Source: an uncultured Clostridia bacterium (lineage in GTDB: Bacteria > Bacillota_A > Clostridia > Christensenellales > Aristaeellaceae). Taken from it: a stretch of DNA of 7,488 bases. A program made the position numbers and the translations under genes. The stretch spans positions 1 through 7,488 of the forward strand of contig CAMJTZ010000090.1 in the NCBI GenBank assembly GCA_946408865.1, in the 5' to 3' direction. The notes under the pieces are model-generated. The model was not told the origin of the DNA and did no database searches. It saw nothing but the letters and a program-made list of their open reading frames with translations. Of this stretch, positions 1 through 7,428 are shown piece by piece; the first letter of the stretch is position 1, and every line of letters begins with the position of its first letter.

Positions 1-66
1 ACCACACGCATATGGGAAAGTCAAACGAAAGATACAGGCCTTTTCCCTGCAACAATCGGGGTTCGG

Positions 67-1467
67 TCAGCGGGTAAGGCAGTCAAAACTGACTACTTTC
101 TGCGGGGCGGTGAGCCGGAGATAGAAGGAATACGGGAGATCAGAATTGTTTTTGTCCTGCGCTGTACAGTATACCCAGGATCCCCCGTCATAGCTGTATT
201 CAAGCGTCGGACAGAAAGAAACACATTTTTCCGCCAGTTCCGGGAAAGCTTCCCGGATAAAGGAATGCAACAGCGCGGCGGATTCCGGGGAAAGCTCAGC
301 TTCCGAAGGCTCGTGCGCATTGGACATATACCATTGCTCGCGCCCATCTCCAAGCTGAAGGAACGCCCCCTGCTCATTGAGAACCGTGCTGACAACGTCG
401 AAATCACCCCAGCCAGGGAATGTTACATAGTACAGGCCATCCTCCGTGGTTACTTCAGGCTGCGTGAATTCCGAAGGATCATATCCGCCGGCGGCGAGTA
501 CCGCCTTCGCGCGCGCGGTCAGCCGTTCTGCGACGGACGGCTCCACTTCATCCGTTTTTTCCGGTCCGCTGCCGGCGGGAATTACATCGTAGTACAGCGG
601 GTTGAACATTTCAACGGCAGTTGAACCATAGTCGGAAGCGGTCAGATCGAAATAAATCTCGAGCGGGATACCGGCCTGGTTGTCGGCGAAGAGCAGGAAA
701 ACAGCCGTTCCTTCCGCGTTGGAGAAACGCCCTTTTTCGTCAAGTGTCACGCTGAAATCCGCTTTCCCGAGTTCGAAGGAAGTTGTAGTACGGACGATGC
801 GCTGCGTAATGGTTTCGGCATTGTCAGCGTAATACGCACGGGATGTTTCATCCTGCGTATCGTATTCGATTCCCATATAGCGGCGGAGCGCGAAATCCGC
901 GGCCAGGTTGAGGAAAGAATTCAGAAGTGCGGGAACGGAACCTTCCGCTACTTTGACAGAAATGACCTGGTCTCCGGAGGGAAAATCGGTCACGGTGAAA
1001 GTGCCGGCCGGAAGAAGCACCTCCAGCTGATCCGCAAGGGCTCTGGCTGCCGCAACGAGGATATCGGACCGGGTGGATCGGCGGATCAGCGTTTCGCAGG
1101 GATAAACTGAACCATCTGAATATATACCGGGGTGATAGCGTTCCATGACATAAACATTTTCATCATTGGCGATGATAATAAATCCGGTTTCCCGGTCTGT
1201 ACGGTATTCGCGGGGCGTCTTTAGCTGAAGATCCCAAAAGGAATCAGTTCCGGCTTGTTTGTAAGTGACCTCTGCGGATTTGAAACGTTCGCCGTTCAGA
1301 TAAAAATCCGCAGCGCCGGAAAGCGTTACGTTGTTTGTTTCAAAGAGCAGCACGATTCCGCTGTCTGCAAGCTGGCGGGAAATTCCCGCCGTCTGCGCCA
1401 GACTGCTGACAAAAAGAAATACTACAGAAAGCATTGTACAAATGAAAGCCCGTCTTTTTAGTTTCAT
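67..1467 (-). CDS. Secreted protein of unknown function, 466 aa
   Basis: I do not recognise a named family. The protein starts with a typical Sec signal peptide: basic MKLKRR, a hydrophobic stretch at about residues 7-24, and a possible cleavage site near SSLAQTAG. There is no lipobox cysteine, so it is probably exported as a soluble or wall-associated protein. Residues about 30-295 are rich in alternating beta-type segments. A Pro/Glu/Asp-rich linker (about 297-312) leads to a C-terminal part (about 313-466) in which a helix followed by beta segments faintly recalls PepSY/YcdB-like extracytoplasmic modules; this is a guess. Cysteines 415, 419, 434 and 463 cluster at the C-terminus and could form disulfides. 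The start is well supported: on the minus strand AGGAGG (1480-1475) lies 7 nt before the ATG. It is transcribed divergently from guaB and appears monocistronic within the window. I see no convincing terminator in the 66 nt after its stop codon. Confidence 0.85.
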   Translation of the reverse strand: MKLKRRAFICTMLSVVFLFVSSLAQTAGISRQLADSGIVLLFETNNVTLSGAADFYLNGERFKSAEVTYKQAGTDSFWDLQLKTPREYRTDRETGFIIIANDENVYVMERYHPGIYSDGSVYPCETLIRRSTRSDILVAAARALADQLEVLLPAGTFTVTDFPSGDQVISVKVAEGSVPALLNSFLNLAADFALRRYMGIEYDTQDETSRAYYADNAETITQRIVRTTTSFELGKADFSVTLDEKGRFSNAEGTAVFLLFADNQAGIPLEIYFDLTASDYGSTAVEMFNPLYYDVIPAGSGPEKTDEVEPSVAERLTARAKAVLAAGGYDPSEFTQPEVTTEDGLYYVTFPGWGDFDVVSTVLNEQGAFLQLGDGREQWYMSNAHEPSEAELSPESAALLHSFIREAFPELAEKCVSFCPTLEYSYDGGSWVYCTAQDKNNSDLPYSFYLRLTAPQKVVSFDCLTR

Positions 1468-1536
1468 TGCTAAGCCTCCTCGGAGTGATTCAGAAAGGGG
1501 GCAGGGTATCGTATGCGTTCCTGCCTGATGATTTTT

Positions 1537-1545
1537 ATCTTATCA
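1537..1545 (-). promoter_or_regulatory. Candidate extended -10 promoter for the secreted-protein gene
   Basis: On the minus strand the sequence TGATAAGAT (1545-1537) has the form of an extended -10 element, TGn followed by TAAGAT. It lies about 70 nt upstream of the ATG at 1467. No good -35 hexamer sits 16-18 nt further upstream (the 17-nt position reads TTCCTT), so the call rests on the extended -10 alone. Confidence 0.35.
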
Positions 1546-1584
1546 CATGAAAGACAAAAAAGGAAGAAAGGGAAAGACGGAAGA

Positions 1585-1613
1585 TTGACAGGAAAGCCTT
1601 TTTTTGGTAACAT
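1585..1613 (+). promoter_or_regulatory. Sigma-A type promoter of guaB
   Basis: A perfect -35 TTGACA (1585-1590) is followed after exactly 17 nt by TAACAT (1608-1613, four of six matches to the consensus -10). Transcription would start near 1620, giving a leader of about 28 nt that contains little besides the ribosome-binding site AGGAGG (1635-1640). This leaves no room for a purine riboswitch, so any control of guaB would act at initiation or on the enzyme. Confidence 0.75.
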
Positions 1614-1627
1614 ATCGTCTAATATAA

Positions 1628-3106
<1,479 letters not shown>

Positions 3107-3129
3107 GTAACCGGATAGGGGAATGCAAG

Positions 3130-3795
3130 ATGGGAAAACGGTTCTATAAATATGCCGGCGGGATGATCCGGCTTTTCTCCCGAAAGATGAAGACGGAATG
3201 GGAAGTTCCTTTTGAAGAGGGCCCCTGTGTCTTTGTCGTGAATCACGTGGGAGCTGTCGGGCCGCTGGATATGATGACCAAATTCCCATTGCGGGACAAG
3301 TGCCACCCCTGGATCAATGACGGGGTGCTGGACAGAAAAAAGGTTCCGGCGTATGTACGTCAGGATTACTGGTGGAAGCCGGGCAGCTTCTTCGAGCCGG
3401 TACTGACGAGAACGGTACCGTATATGGCGGCGGCAGTACTTCCTCCGATCCTGCGAAGCGTTCCCTACATCCCTGTATACCATGACCAGCGGATTATGAT
3501 CACTTTCCGTGAGAGTATTCGGGTCCTGCAGAAGGATGAAGCCTTGATTATCTTTCCGGAACAGCCGAGCGGCTGGCTGAGCCATCATCAGTGGATCAAT
3601 ACGGGCTGGCTCCGGATCGGTGAACTGTGGTACCGCTCCAGCGGCCGCGCAATGAAAATGTATCCGGTGCATATTGACCGGAAAAAGCACCTGTTCAAAG
3701 TGGCAGCGCCGGTCTGGTATGATCCGGCAAAGCGATTCAGCGAACAGGAAAAGGATCTGCACGACGCACTGGCGAAAGGGCTCAGAGGCGAATAA
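3130..3795 (+). CDS. PlsC-like (lysophospholipid) acyltransferase family protein, divergent active site
   Basis: This 221-aa protein looks like a member of the PlsC/glycerolphosphate acyltransferase superfamily, which transfers acyl chains to lysophospholipids at the inner membrane face. The support is the block VFVVNHVGAVGPLD (34-47), corresponding to the usual NHxxxxD box, and ALIIFPEQPSG (138-148), corresponding to the FPEG(T/S)RS block. VPYIPVY (111-117) fits the segment between them. The usual HX4D aspartate is missing: the residue five after His39 is Gly44, and the nearest acid is Asp47. FPEG is also changed to FPEQ. The N-terminus lacks a clear membrane helix; a hydrophobic patch occurs at about 97-108. 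The start is supported by AGGGGA (3117-3122), 7 nt upstream. It lies 23 nt after guaB with no promoter between, so it is probably in the guaB transcript, and it ends 11 nt before a strong terminator. Substrate and activity are unknown. Confidence 0.7.
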   Translation: MGKRFYKYAGGMIRLFSRKMKTEWEVPFEEGPCVFVVNHVGAVGPLDMMTKFPLRDKCHPWINDGVLDRKKVPAYVRQDYWWKPGSFFEPVLTRTVPYMAAAVLPPILRSVPYIPVYHDQRIMITFRESIRVLQKDEALIIFPEQPSGWLSHHQWINTGWLRIGELWYRSSGRAMKMYPVHIDRKKHLFKVAAPVWYDPAKRFSEQEKDLHDALAKGLRGE

Positions 3796-3805
3796 CAGAT
3801 ATGGA

Positions 3806-3844
3806 ATGGAAAAGGCCGGGACAAAATGTCCCGGCCTTTTCCAT
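3806..3844. terminator. Bidirectional intrinsic terminator between convergent genes
   Basis: A perfect 18-bp inverted repeat, left arm 3806-3823 and right arm 3827-3844, encloses the loop AAA (3824-3826). The core is GGCCGGGACA paired with TGTCCCGGCC, flanked by an A-run on the left and a T-run on the right, so the hairpin has a U-rich 3' arm on both strands. It lies 11 nt after the stop of the acyltransferase-like gene and 22 nt after the stop of the convergent membrane-protein gene. It should end both transcripts. Confidence 0.92.
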
Positions 3845-3865
3845 CACTCAGACGCTGATAAAATG

Positions 3866-4525
3866 TCACGGCGTTTCGGTGGGCTGCGGCGTTTCGGAGG
3901 CTGTGATCGTATCCCGGCAGAGAATACGGAGGAACCTGATCGTGTTCTCTACATTGCCGCCACCGGCAAGCACAGCGAGATAACCGTTGTCGGCATAGCA
4001 CATAGACTGAAGACCGGGAAGAAGATCCTGCGGGATGCCGTAAAGGTGCGTTTCATCAGAATTGGTGAGGGTACGCCAGCCGCGGCGAAGATCAACTCCA
4101 GCTTCGGCAAAAAAGTCCATCAGTTCCTGGTTCTCCTCAAGCGGCGCAAAAGCTCCGGAGGAAGCAAAGGAGAGGAAATCATTCCGCGGAAGGAGATAAA
4201 GATCTCCCTCCTGCGCGGCAATATAGGTTACAAGCTGCATCGGACCATAGGCATCGTCCATGATCAGCAGGTTCGGGAACATGGATTCCATCTCTGGCAT
4301 TTCTTCTTTCTTTACCTTGTCCATATAAGGCGTCAGAACAGAAGTATCCGCATAACCGCAGATGTAGAACGTGACTTCCTTTTCCGCCGGAGTGCGGGGG
4401 GCTGTCACCGTCAGAATCAGATTTGTCAGAAAAATGCCGGCCAGAATCACCAGCAGATATTTCCACCAGTCATAAGTGATGTGATGTTTTAAAACCCGGG
4501 CGTTAACAGGTGTTTTCATTTTCAT
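3866..4525 (-). CDS. Membrane-anchored protein with possible solute-binding-protein-like domain
   Basis: This 219-aa protein has a short cytoplasmic N-terminus, one transmembrane helix at about residues 20-42 (WWKYLLVILAGIFLTNLILTV) and an extracytoplasmic domain of about 175 residues ending in a Thr/Pro-rich tail (TPQPTETP). Segments such as GDLYLLPRNDFLSFASSGAFAPLEEN are phrased like the mid-region of ABC-transporter solute-binding proteins, and a single anchor would suit that, but the domain is much shorter than a full binding protein and no permease or ATPase lies nearby. I therefore treat it as hypothetical. I chose the ATG at 4525 rather than one 40 codons upstream at 4645: AAAGG lies about 8 nt before 4525, and the upstream extension would add a Cys/Phe-rich second hydrophobic stretch running over the likely promoter. 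It is divergent from the kinase-like gene and convergent with the acyltransferase-like gene. Confidence 0.75.
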   Translation of the reverse strand: MKMKTPVNARVLKHHITYDWWKYLLVILAGIFLTNLILTVTAPRTPAEKEVTFYICGYADTSVLTPYMDKVKKEEMPEMESMFPNLLIMDDAYGPMQLVTYIAAQEGDLYLLPRNDFLSFASSGAFAPLEENQELMDFFAEAGVDLRRGWRTLTNSDETHLYGIPQDLLPGLQSMCYADNGYLAVLAGGGNVENTIRFLRILCRDTITASETPQPTETP

Positions 4526-4547
4526 TCCGTCTGCCTTTGATGTAAAT

Positions 4548-4569
4548 TGCGGAAACCACCGCTTCCGCA
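4548..4569. repeat. 7-bp inverted repeat in the divergent spacer, possible operator
   Basis: TGCGGAA (4548-4554) and TTCCGCA (4563-4569) form a perfect inverted repeat with an 8-nt gap. The right half touches the candidate minus-strand -10 element, and the dyad covers the expected start site, a usual position for a repressor. The segment CGCTTCCG (4560-4567) is also complementary to CGGAAGCG at 4624-4631, so an alternative long-range pairing exists. Function is inferred from position only. Confidence 0.35.
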
Positions 4570-4597
4570 GAATAACACGAAAAAGAAAGAAACACAA
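4569..4597 (-). promoter_or_regulatory. Candidate promoter for the membrane-anchored protein gene
   Basis: On the minus strand TTGTGT (4597-4592) is followed after 17 nt by TATTCT (4574-4569), which is preceded by TG at the extended -10 position (TGTTATTCT). Transcription would start near 4562, about 37 nt before the ATG at 4525. The -35 is a weak match. The placement also fits the choice of 4525 as the start codon, because a start at 4645 would lie upstream of this promoter. Confidence 0.4.
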
Positions 4598-4692
4598 GGA
4601 GAGAAAGCAGGAAAATCCTGCATCGGAAGCGAAAATAAACAACAAAACGATTCACACAACGATATTCAGGATATACAGAAAGGAAGAGAGCT

Positions 4693-5340
4693 ATGGCATT
4701 CAATCCGATCATTACGATTGGCAGACAGTATGGATCCGGCGGACGCGCTGTCGCAAAGAAACTGGCGGAGATCATGAACATTGCTTTCTACGATAAGGAA
4801 CTCCTGGCTGAAGCGTCGAAGGAAAGCGGAATCTGCCAGGAAGTGATGGAAAACTACGACGAGAAGCAGGAAAGACGTTCTTTTTTTTCAATGATGGGAT
4901 TCCAGGGAAGAATGGATCCCGCCGGGATGTATCTGGAGATGCCCCTGAATCACCGGATATTTCTCGCTCAGTTCGATGCCATCCGGAAAATTGCGGATAA
5001 GGGCCCCTGCGTGATTGTCGGCCGCTGCGCCGACTACGTGCTCCGTGATCATGAAAATGTGCTGAATGTTTTTATCAAAGCCTCCATGGAAGAGCGGATC
5101 AAACGGATCACCATGCTCTATGATATGGACCGGATGAAGGCTGAGGAAACCATCCGCAAGGCAGACAAACAGCGCGCAACCTATTACAACTATTATGCGA
5201 CCGGAACCTGGGGAGACGTGGCAAATTACCACCTGTGTCTGGATACGGGGGTGCTGGGTATAGACGGCGCGGTGGAACTGATCCGCCGGTCGGTTGAGCT
5301 GCGAAGAGATAAAGCGGAGGAAGACGGAATCAAATGGTAA
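4693..5340 (+). CDS. Cytidylate kinase-like family protein (Cytidylate_kin2 type)
   Basis: The 215-aa protein has a P-loop NTPase start, ITIGRQYGSGGR (7-18), followed by the AFYDKELL segment (31-38), an arrangement typical of the cytidylate-kinase-like family (Pfam Cytidylate_kin2) of Firmicutes and other anaerobes. Further family features are VIVGRCADYVLRD (107-119) and VFIKASMEERIKRI (126-139). The LID-like helical part (KADKQRATYYNYY) carries the basic residues expected to bind nucleotide. True CMP kinase, which phosphorylates CMP and dCMP with ATP, shares the fold. Members of this branch are often only 'cytidylate-kinase-like', and their substrate is not established from sequence, so I do not assign cmk. 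A GGAAG-type ribosome-binding site lies about 8 nt before the ATG. The last 7 nt overlap the next gene, implying co-transcription and probably translational coupling. I found no convincing promoter in the upstream spacer. Confidence 0.88.
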   Translation: MAFNPIITIGRQYGSGGRAVAKKLAEIMNIAFYDKELLAEASKESGICQEVMENYDEKQERRSFFSMMGFQGRMDPAGMYLEMPLNHRIFLAQFDAIRKIADKGPCVIVGRCADYVLRDHENVLNVFIKASMEERIKRITMLYDMDRMKAEETIRKADKQRATYYNYYATGTWGDVANYHLCLDTGVLGIDGAVELIRRSVELRRDKAEEDGIKW

Positions 5341-6065
5341 AGCGGACAGCCGCGGTGATCCTGGCCCTGCTGCTGGCAGTGAATTCGGCCGCGGCGGAAC
5401 TGCAATGGCTGGAAACGACTCCGGCACTGCAGATCCTGAAGAAATATACGGAAAATACAAACAGGCTGCTCGCTGAAAACGGGGAAACCCCCATCAACAG
5501 CCTTTTTGCGTGCTATCCCGGTGAGACGGTAATGGGAATTACAGCGGAAGACAACGCGGAAATACCCGAAGGCGTCGAGATCACCGTCGAGCTTTACTAC
5601 GATTCCCTGAATACGCTTCAACTCCGGGTGAACGATCTTGATCGTTTTCCGGCCATTGCATCGGCACTGATCCAAGCTCTGTACGGTGAAAACATGACGC
5701 GGGAGGAAGCTGCCCGGATTCCTGAAGAGCGGGTCCGGAAAGCAAGGGAGAATCCCGGAGATTCCTTCGAAGAACCAGCTGACGAGATGAACGGCAATAT
5801 GCCCCAGATCTACTACGCCTATGAGCCGAACGCTTATCTCACAGGACAGAGCTGCATGCAGATGACGATCATTTTTCCTATTGCCGGAGAATGGGACGGA
5901 AGCGGAATGATCCTCGGCACCAATGAGCAGGGACTGAGCGTGCCGGATGACGCGGATCCGGATTATGAGGGTTATTATTCGCGGGACGATTACAATCACT
6001 TCGAAGTATTTTCAACTGCTACACCGGAACCCGATTCAGCTGCCGCGGAGTATGATTTCCATTAG
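5334..6065 (+). CDS. Secreted protein of unknown function, 243 aa
   Basis: The N-terminus is a textbook signal peptide: MVKR, a hydrophobic core AAVILALLLAV (6-16) and a likely cleavage after NSAAA near residue 21. The mature part of about 222 residues is acidic, with beta-type segments (GVEITVELYYDSLNTLQLRV, 80-99), a helical charged stretch (about 121-141) and a Pro/Glu/Asp-rich tail (TATPEPDSAAAEYDFH). There is no lipobox and no membrane anchor, and I recognise no family. The ATG lies inside the last codons of the kinase-like gene (ATGGTAA overlap), with GGAGG at 5316-5320, 13 nt upstream, so its translation is probably coupled to that gene. It is followed by a terminator-like hairpin at 6104-6142. 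Its partnership with a cytosolic kinase-like protein gives no clear functional hint. Confidence 0.82.
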   Translation: MVKRTAAVILALLLAVNSAAAELQWLETTPALQILKKYTENTNRLLAENGETPINSLFACYPGETVMGITAEDNAEIPEGVEITVELYYDSLNTLQLRVNDLDRFPAIASALIQALYGENMTREEAARIPEERVRKARENPGDSFEEPADEMNGNMPQIYYAYEPNAYLTGQSCMQMTIIFPIAGEWDGSGMILGTNEQGLSVPDDADPDYEGYYSRDDYNHFEVFSTATPEPDSAAAEYDFH

Positions 6066-6096
6066 TTGTTTCTGTGTTGTTTTTTGGGAAATTTAT

Positions 6097-6110
6097 GGTA
6101 ATTGATTACC
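6097..6110. repeat. Dyad GGTAAT-TG-ATTACC before the icd hairpin
   Basis: GGTAAT (6097-6102) and ATTACC (6105-6110) form a perfect 6-bp inverted repeat separated by TG. Its right half overlaps the left arm of the terminator-like hairpin at 6104-6117, so as RNA the two structures exclude each other. As DNA it has the size of a small operator for a dimeric regulator. Confidence 0.45.
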
Positions 6111-6142
6111 GCAGAGCGTAAAATGCTCTGTGGTGATTTTTT
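6104..6142 (+). terminator. Terminator-like hairpin between the secreted-protein gene and icd
   Basis: Left arm 6104-6117 pairs with 6125-6138 in 14 pairs, of which three are G-U, around a 7-nt loop (6118-6124). The inner six pairs, CAGAGC with GCTCTG, are perfect. A run of six T follows (6137-6142). It lies 39 nt after the stop of the preceding gene and ends only 6 nt before the icd ribosome-binding site, so it is either the operon terminator read through into icd or an attenuator in the icd leader. Confidence 0.7.
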
Positions 6143-6148
6143 GTATAC

Positions 6149-6154
6149 AGGAGG
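6149..6154 (+). promoter_or_regulatory. Ribosome-binding site that fixes the icd GTG start
   Basis: AGGAGG lies 8 nt before the GTG at 6163. An in-frame GTG at 6130 would place this site inside the coding region and add 11 residues ([11 protein letters not shown]) encoded by the hairpin and T-run. The 6163 start is therefore preferred. The site also overlaps the end of the motif TTGTATACA (6141-6149). Confidence 0.85.
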
Positions 6155-6162
6155 AATTGTCC

Positions 6163-7359
6163 GTGGGAAAAATTCAGATGAAAACCCCGCTGGTCGAAAT
6201 GGACGGGGATGAAATGACACGGGTTCTCTGGGCCTGGATCAAGGAAACGCTGATCGAGCCGTTTGTCGATCTGAAGACGGAATATTATGACCTGGGGCTG
6301 AAAAAACGGGATGAAACAAACGACCAGGTCACCATAGACAGCGCAAATGCAGCAAAAAAATACGGCGTGGCCGTGAAGTGCGCCACGATTACGCCCAATG
6401 CTCAGCGGGTGGATGAATACGGACTGAAGGAAATGTGGAAAAGCCCGAACGGTACGATCCGCGCCATTCTGGACGGAACCGTTTTCCGTACGCCGATTCT
6501 TGTTGATGGCGTAAGGCCCACGGTACGCACATGGAAAAAGCCGATCACCATTGCGCGTCATGCTTACGGTGATGTGTACAAAAACACGGAAGTCCGGATT
6601 CCCGGCACTGGAAAGGCAGAACTCGTTTTCACCGGTGAAGGCGGGGAGGAAACCCGCAAAACGATTTTTGACTTCAAAGGCCCGGGCGTTCTGCAGGGAA
6701 TGTATAACCTGGATGGATCCATCACTTCCTTCGCACACAGCTGCTTTCAGTACGCGCTGGATACAAAGCAGGATCTTTGGTTTAGCACAAAAGATACGAT
6801 CAGCAAAGTGTACGATCACCGCTTCAAGGATATCTTTGCGGAAATGTATGAAAAGGAATACAGAGAAGCTTTTGAGAAAGCCGGCATCACCTATTTCTAT
6901 ACGCTGATTGACGATGCGGTCGCGCGGGTTGTCCGCTCCGAAGGCGGCTTTATCTGGGCCTGCAAAAACTACGATGGCGATGTTATGAGCGATATGATCG
7001 CAACGGCTTTCGGATCTCTTGCGATGATGACCTCTGTGCTCGTCAGCCCCAACGGACAGTATGAGTACGAAGCGGCCCACGGAACTGTGACCCGCCATTA
7101 CTACCGATACCTGAAAGGGGAAGAAACCAGTACCAATCCCGTTGCGACAATCTTTGCCTGGAGCGGCGCACTCCGTAAACGCGGTGAACTGGACGGACTG
7201 ACAGATCTGCAGGCGTTTGCGGACCGGCTGGAAAAGGCTACCCTGGATACGATCAACAGCGGCACAATGACAAAGGACCTGGCGCTCCTCTGCGACGGGG
7301 AAGTAACGCCTGTGAACAGCCGGGTGTTTCTTGAGGCAATTGCCGGCCGGCTGCAGTGA
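6163..7359 (+). CDS. icd: NADP-dependent isocitrate dehydrogenase, eukaryote-like (IDH1/IDH2) type
   Basis: The enzyme oxidatively decarboxylates isocitrate to 2-oxoglutarate with NADP+, supplying glutamate precursor and NADPH in the cytosol. The 398-aa protein follows human IDH1 almost block by block, from memory: [10 protein letters not shown] (11-20), VKCATITP (71-78), KSPNGTIR with Arg100, GTVFR with Arg109, ARHAYGD with Arg132, Tyr139, STK with Lys210, LIDD with Asp250, NYDGDVMSD with the metal ligands Asp273 and Asp277, and HGTVTRH (306-312), whose Arg311-His312 match the NADP-phosphate-binding pair Arg314-His315. All catalytic residues are present, and several keep the human numbering. 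It is clearly unlike the E. coli-type homodimer or the monomeric 80-kDa type. The start is GTG, set by AGGAGG 8 nt upstream. No promoter is evident between the preceding hairpin and the start. No convincing terminator follows before the next promoter. Confidence 0.97.
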   Translation: MGKIQMKTPLVEMDGDEMTRVLWAWIKETLIEPFVDLKTEYYDLGLKKRDETNDQVTIDSANAAKKYGVAVKCATITPNAQRVDEYGLKEMWKSPNGTIRAILDGTVFRTPILVDGVRPTVRTWKKPITIARHAYGDVYKNTEVRIPGTGKAELVFTGEGGEETRKTIFDFKGPGVLQGMYNLDGSITSFAHSCFQYALDTKQDLWFSTKDTISKVYDHRFKDIFAEMYEKEYREAFEKAGITYFYTLIDDAVARVVRSEGGFIWACKNYDGDVMSDMIATAFGSLAMMTSVLVSPNGQYEYEAAHGTVTRHYYRYLKGEETSTNPVATIFAWSGALRKRGELDGLTDLQAFADRLEKATLDTINSGTMTKDLALLCDGEVTPVNSRVFLEAIAGRLQ

Positions 7360-7371
7360 ACAAAACCGTAA

Positions 7372-7385
7372 TATTGTATACAATA
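7372..7385. promoter_or_regulatory. 14-bp perfect palindrome TATTGTATACAATA, candidate operator
   Basis: The sequence is fully self-complementary over 14 bp and has no loop, so it suits a dimeric DNA-binding protein rather than an RNA hairpin. It ends 8 nt before the -35 of the promoter at 7394-7422, centred near -50 relative to the expected start. The core GTATAC with flanking T/A resembles dyads bound by GntR-family regulators; that assignment is inference. Its inner nine bases, TTGTATACA, recur at 6141-6149 before icd. Confidence 0.5.
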
Positions 7386-7393
7386 ACAGATGC

Positions 7394-7422
7394 TTGACGA
7401 TCTGGTAGGAAATCAGTATAAT
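7394..7422 (+). promoter_or_regulatory. Near-consensus sigma-A promoter reading out of the window
   Basis: TTGACG (7394-7399, five of six matches) is followed after exactly 17 nt by a perfect TATAAT (7417-7422). Transcription should start near 7429. It is the best promoter in the window and drives whatever lies to the right of it. Confidence 0.85.
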
Positions 7423-7428
7423 TAAGAC

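Noticed and set aside
265..624. 119-codon plus-strand frame within the first gene
   Set aside because: It is antisense to the secreted-protein gene, has no ribosome-binding site of note, and its sequence is Arg-rich without domain character.
3674..4492. 272-codon plus-strand frame spanning the terminator
   Set aside because: It runs through the end of the acyltransferase-like gene, through the 18-bp terminator hairpin and then antisense to the membrane-protein gene, and its product is low in hydrophobic core residues.
4607..4621. Small hairpin GCAGGA-AAA-TCCTGC in the divergent spacer
   Set aside because: The stem is only 6 bp and has no T-run on the plus strand. On the minus strand a T-rich stretch follows, but no gene lies upstream for it to terminate.
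4526..4645. 40-residue N-terminal extension of the membrane-anchored protein
   Set aside because: It lacks a good ribosome-binding site and overlaps the candidate promoter, and the start at 4525 has a suitable site and gives a normal single-anchor topology.
6130..6162. Upstream GTG start for isocitrate dehydrogenase
   Set aside because: The added residues are encoded by the hairpin arm, T-run and ribosome-binding site, whereas GTG at 6163 is correctly spaced from AGGAGG and matches the family N-terminus.
7342..7351. 10-bp palindrome GCCGGCCGGC near the end of icd
   Set aside because: It is inside coding sequence, encodes conserved-looking residues, and such GC palindromes arise easily from repeated GCC/GGC codons.
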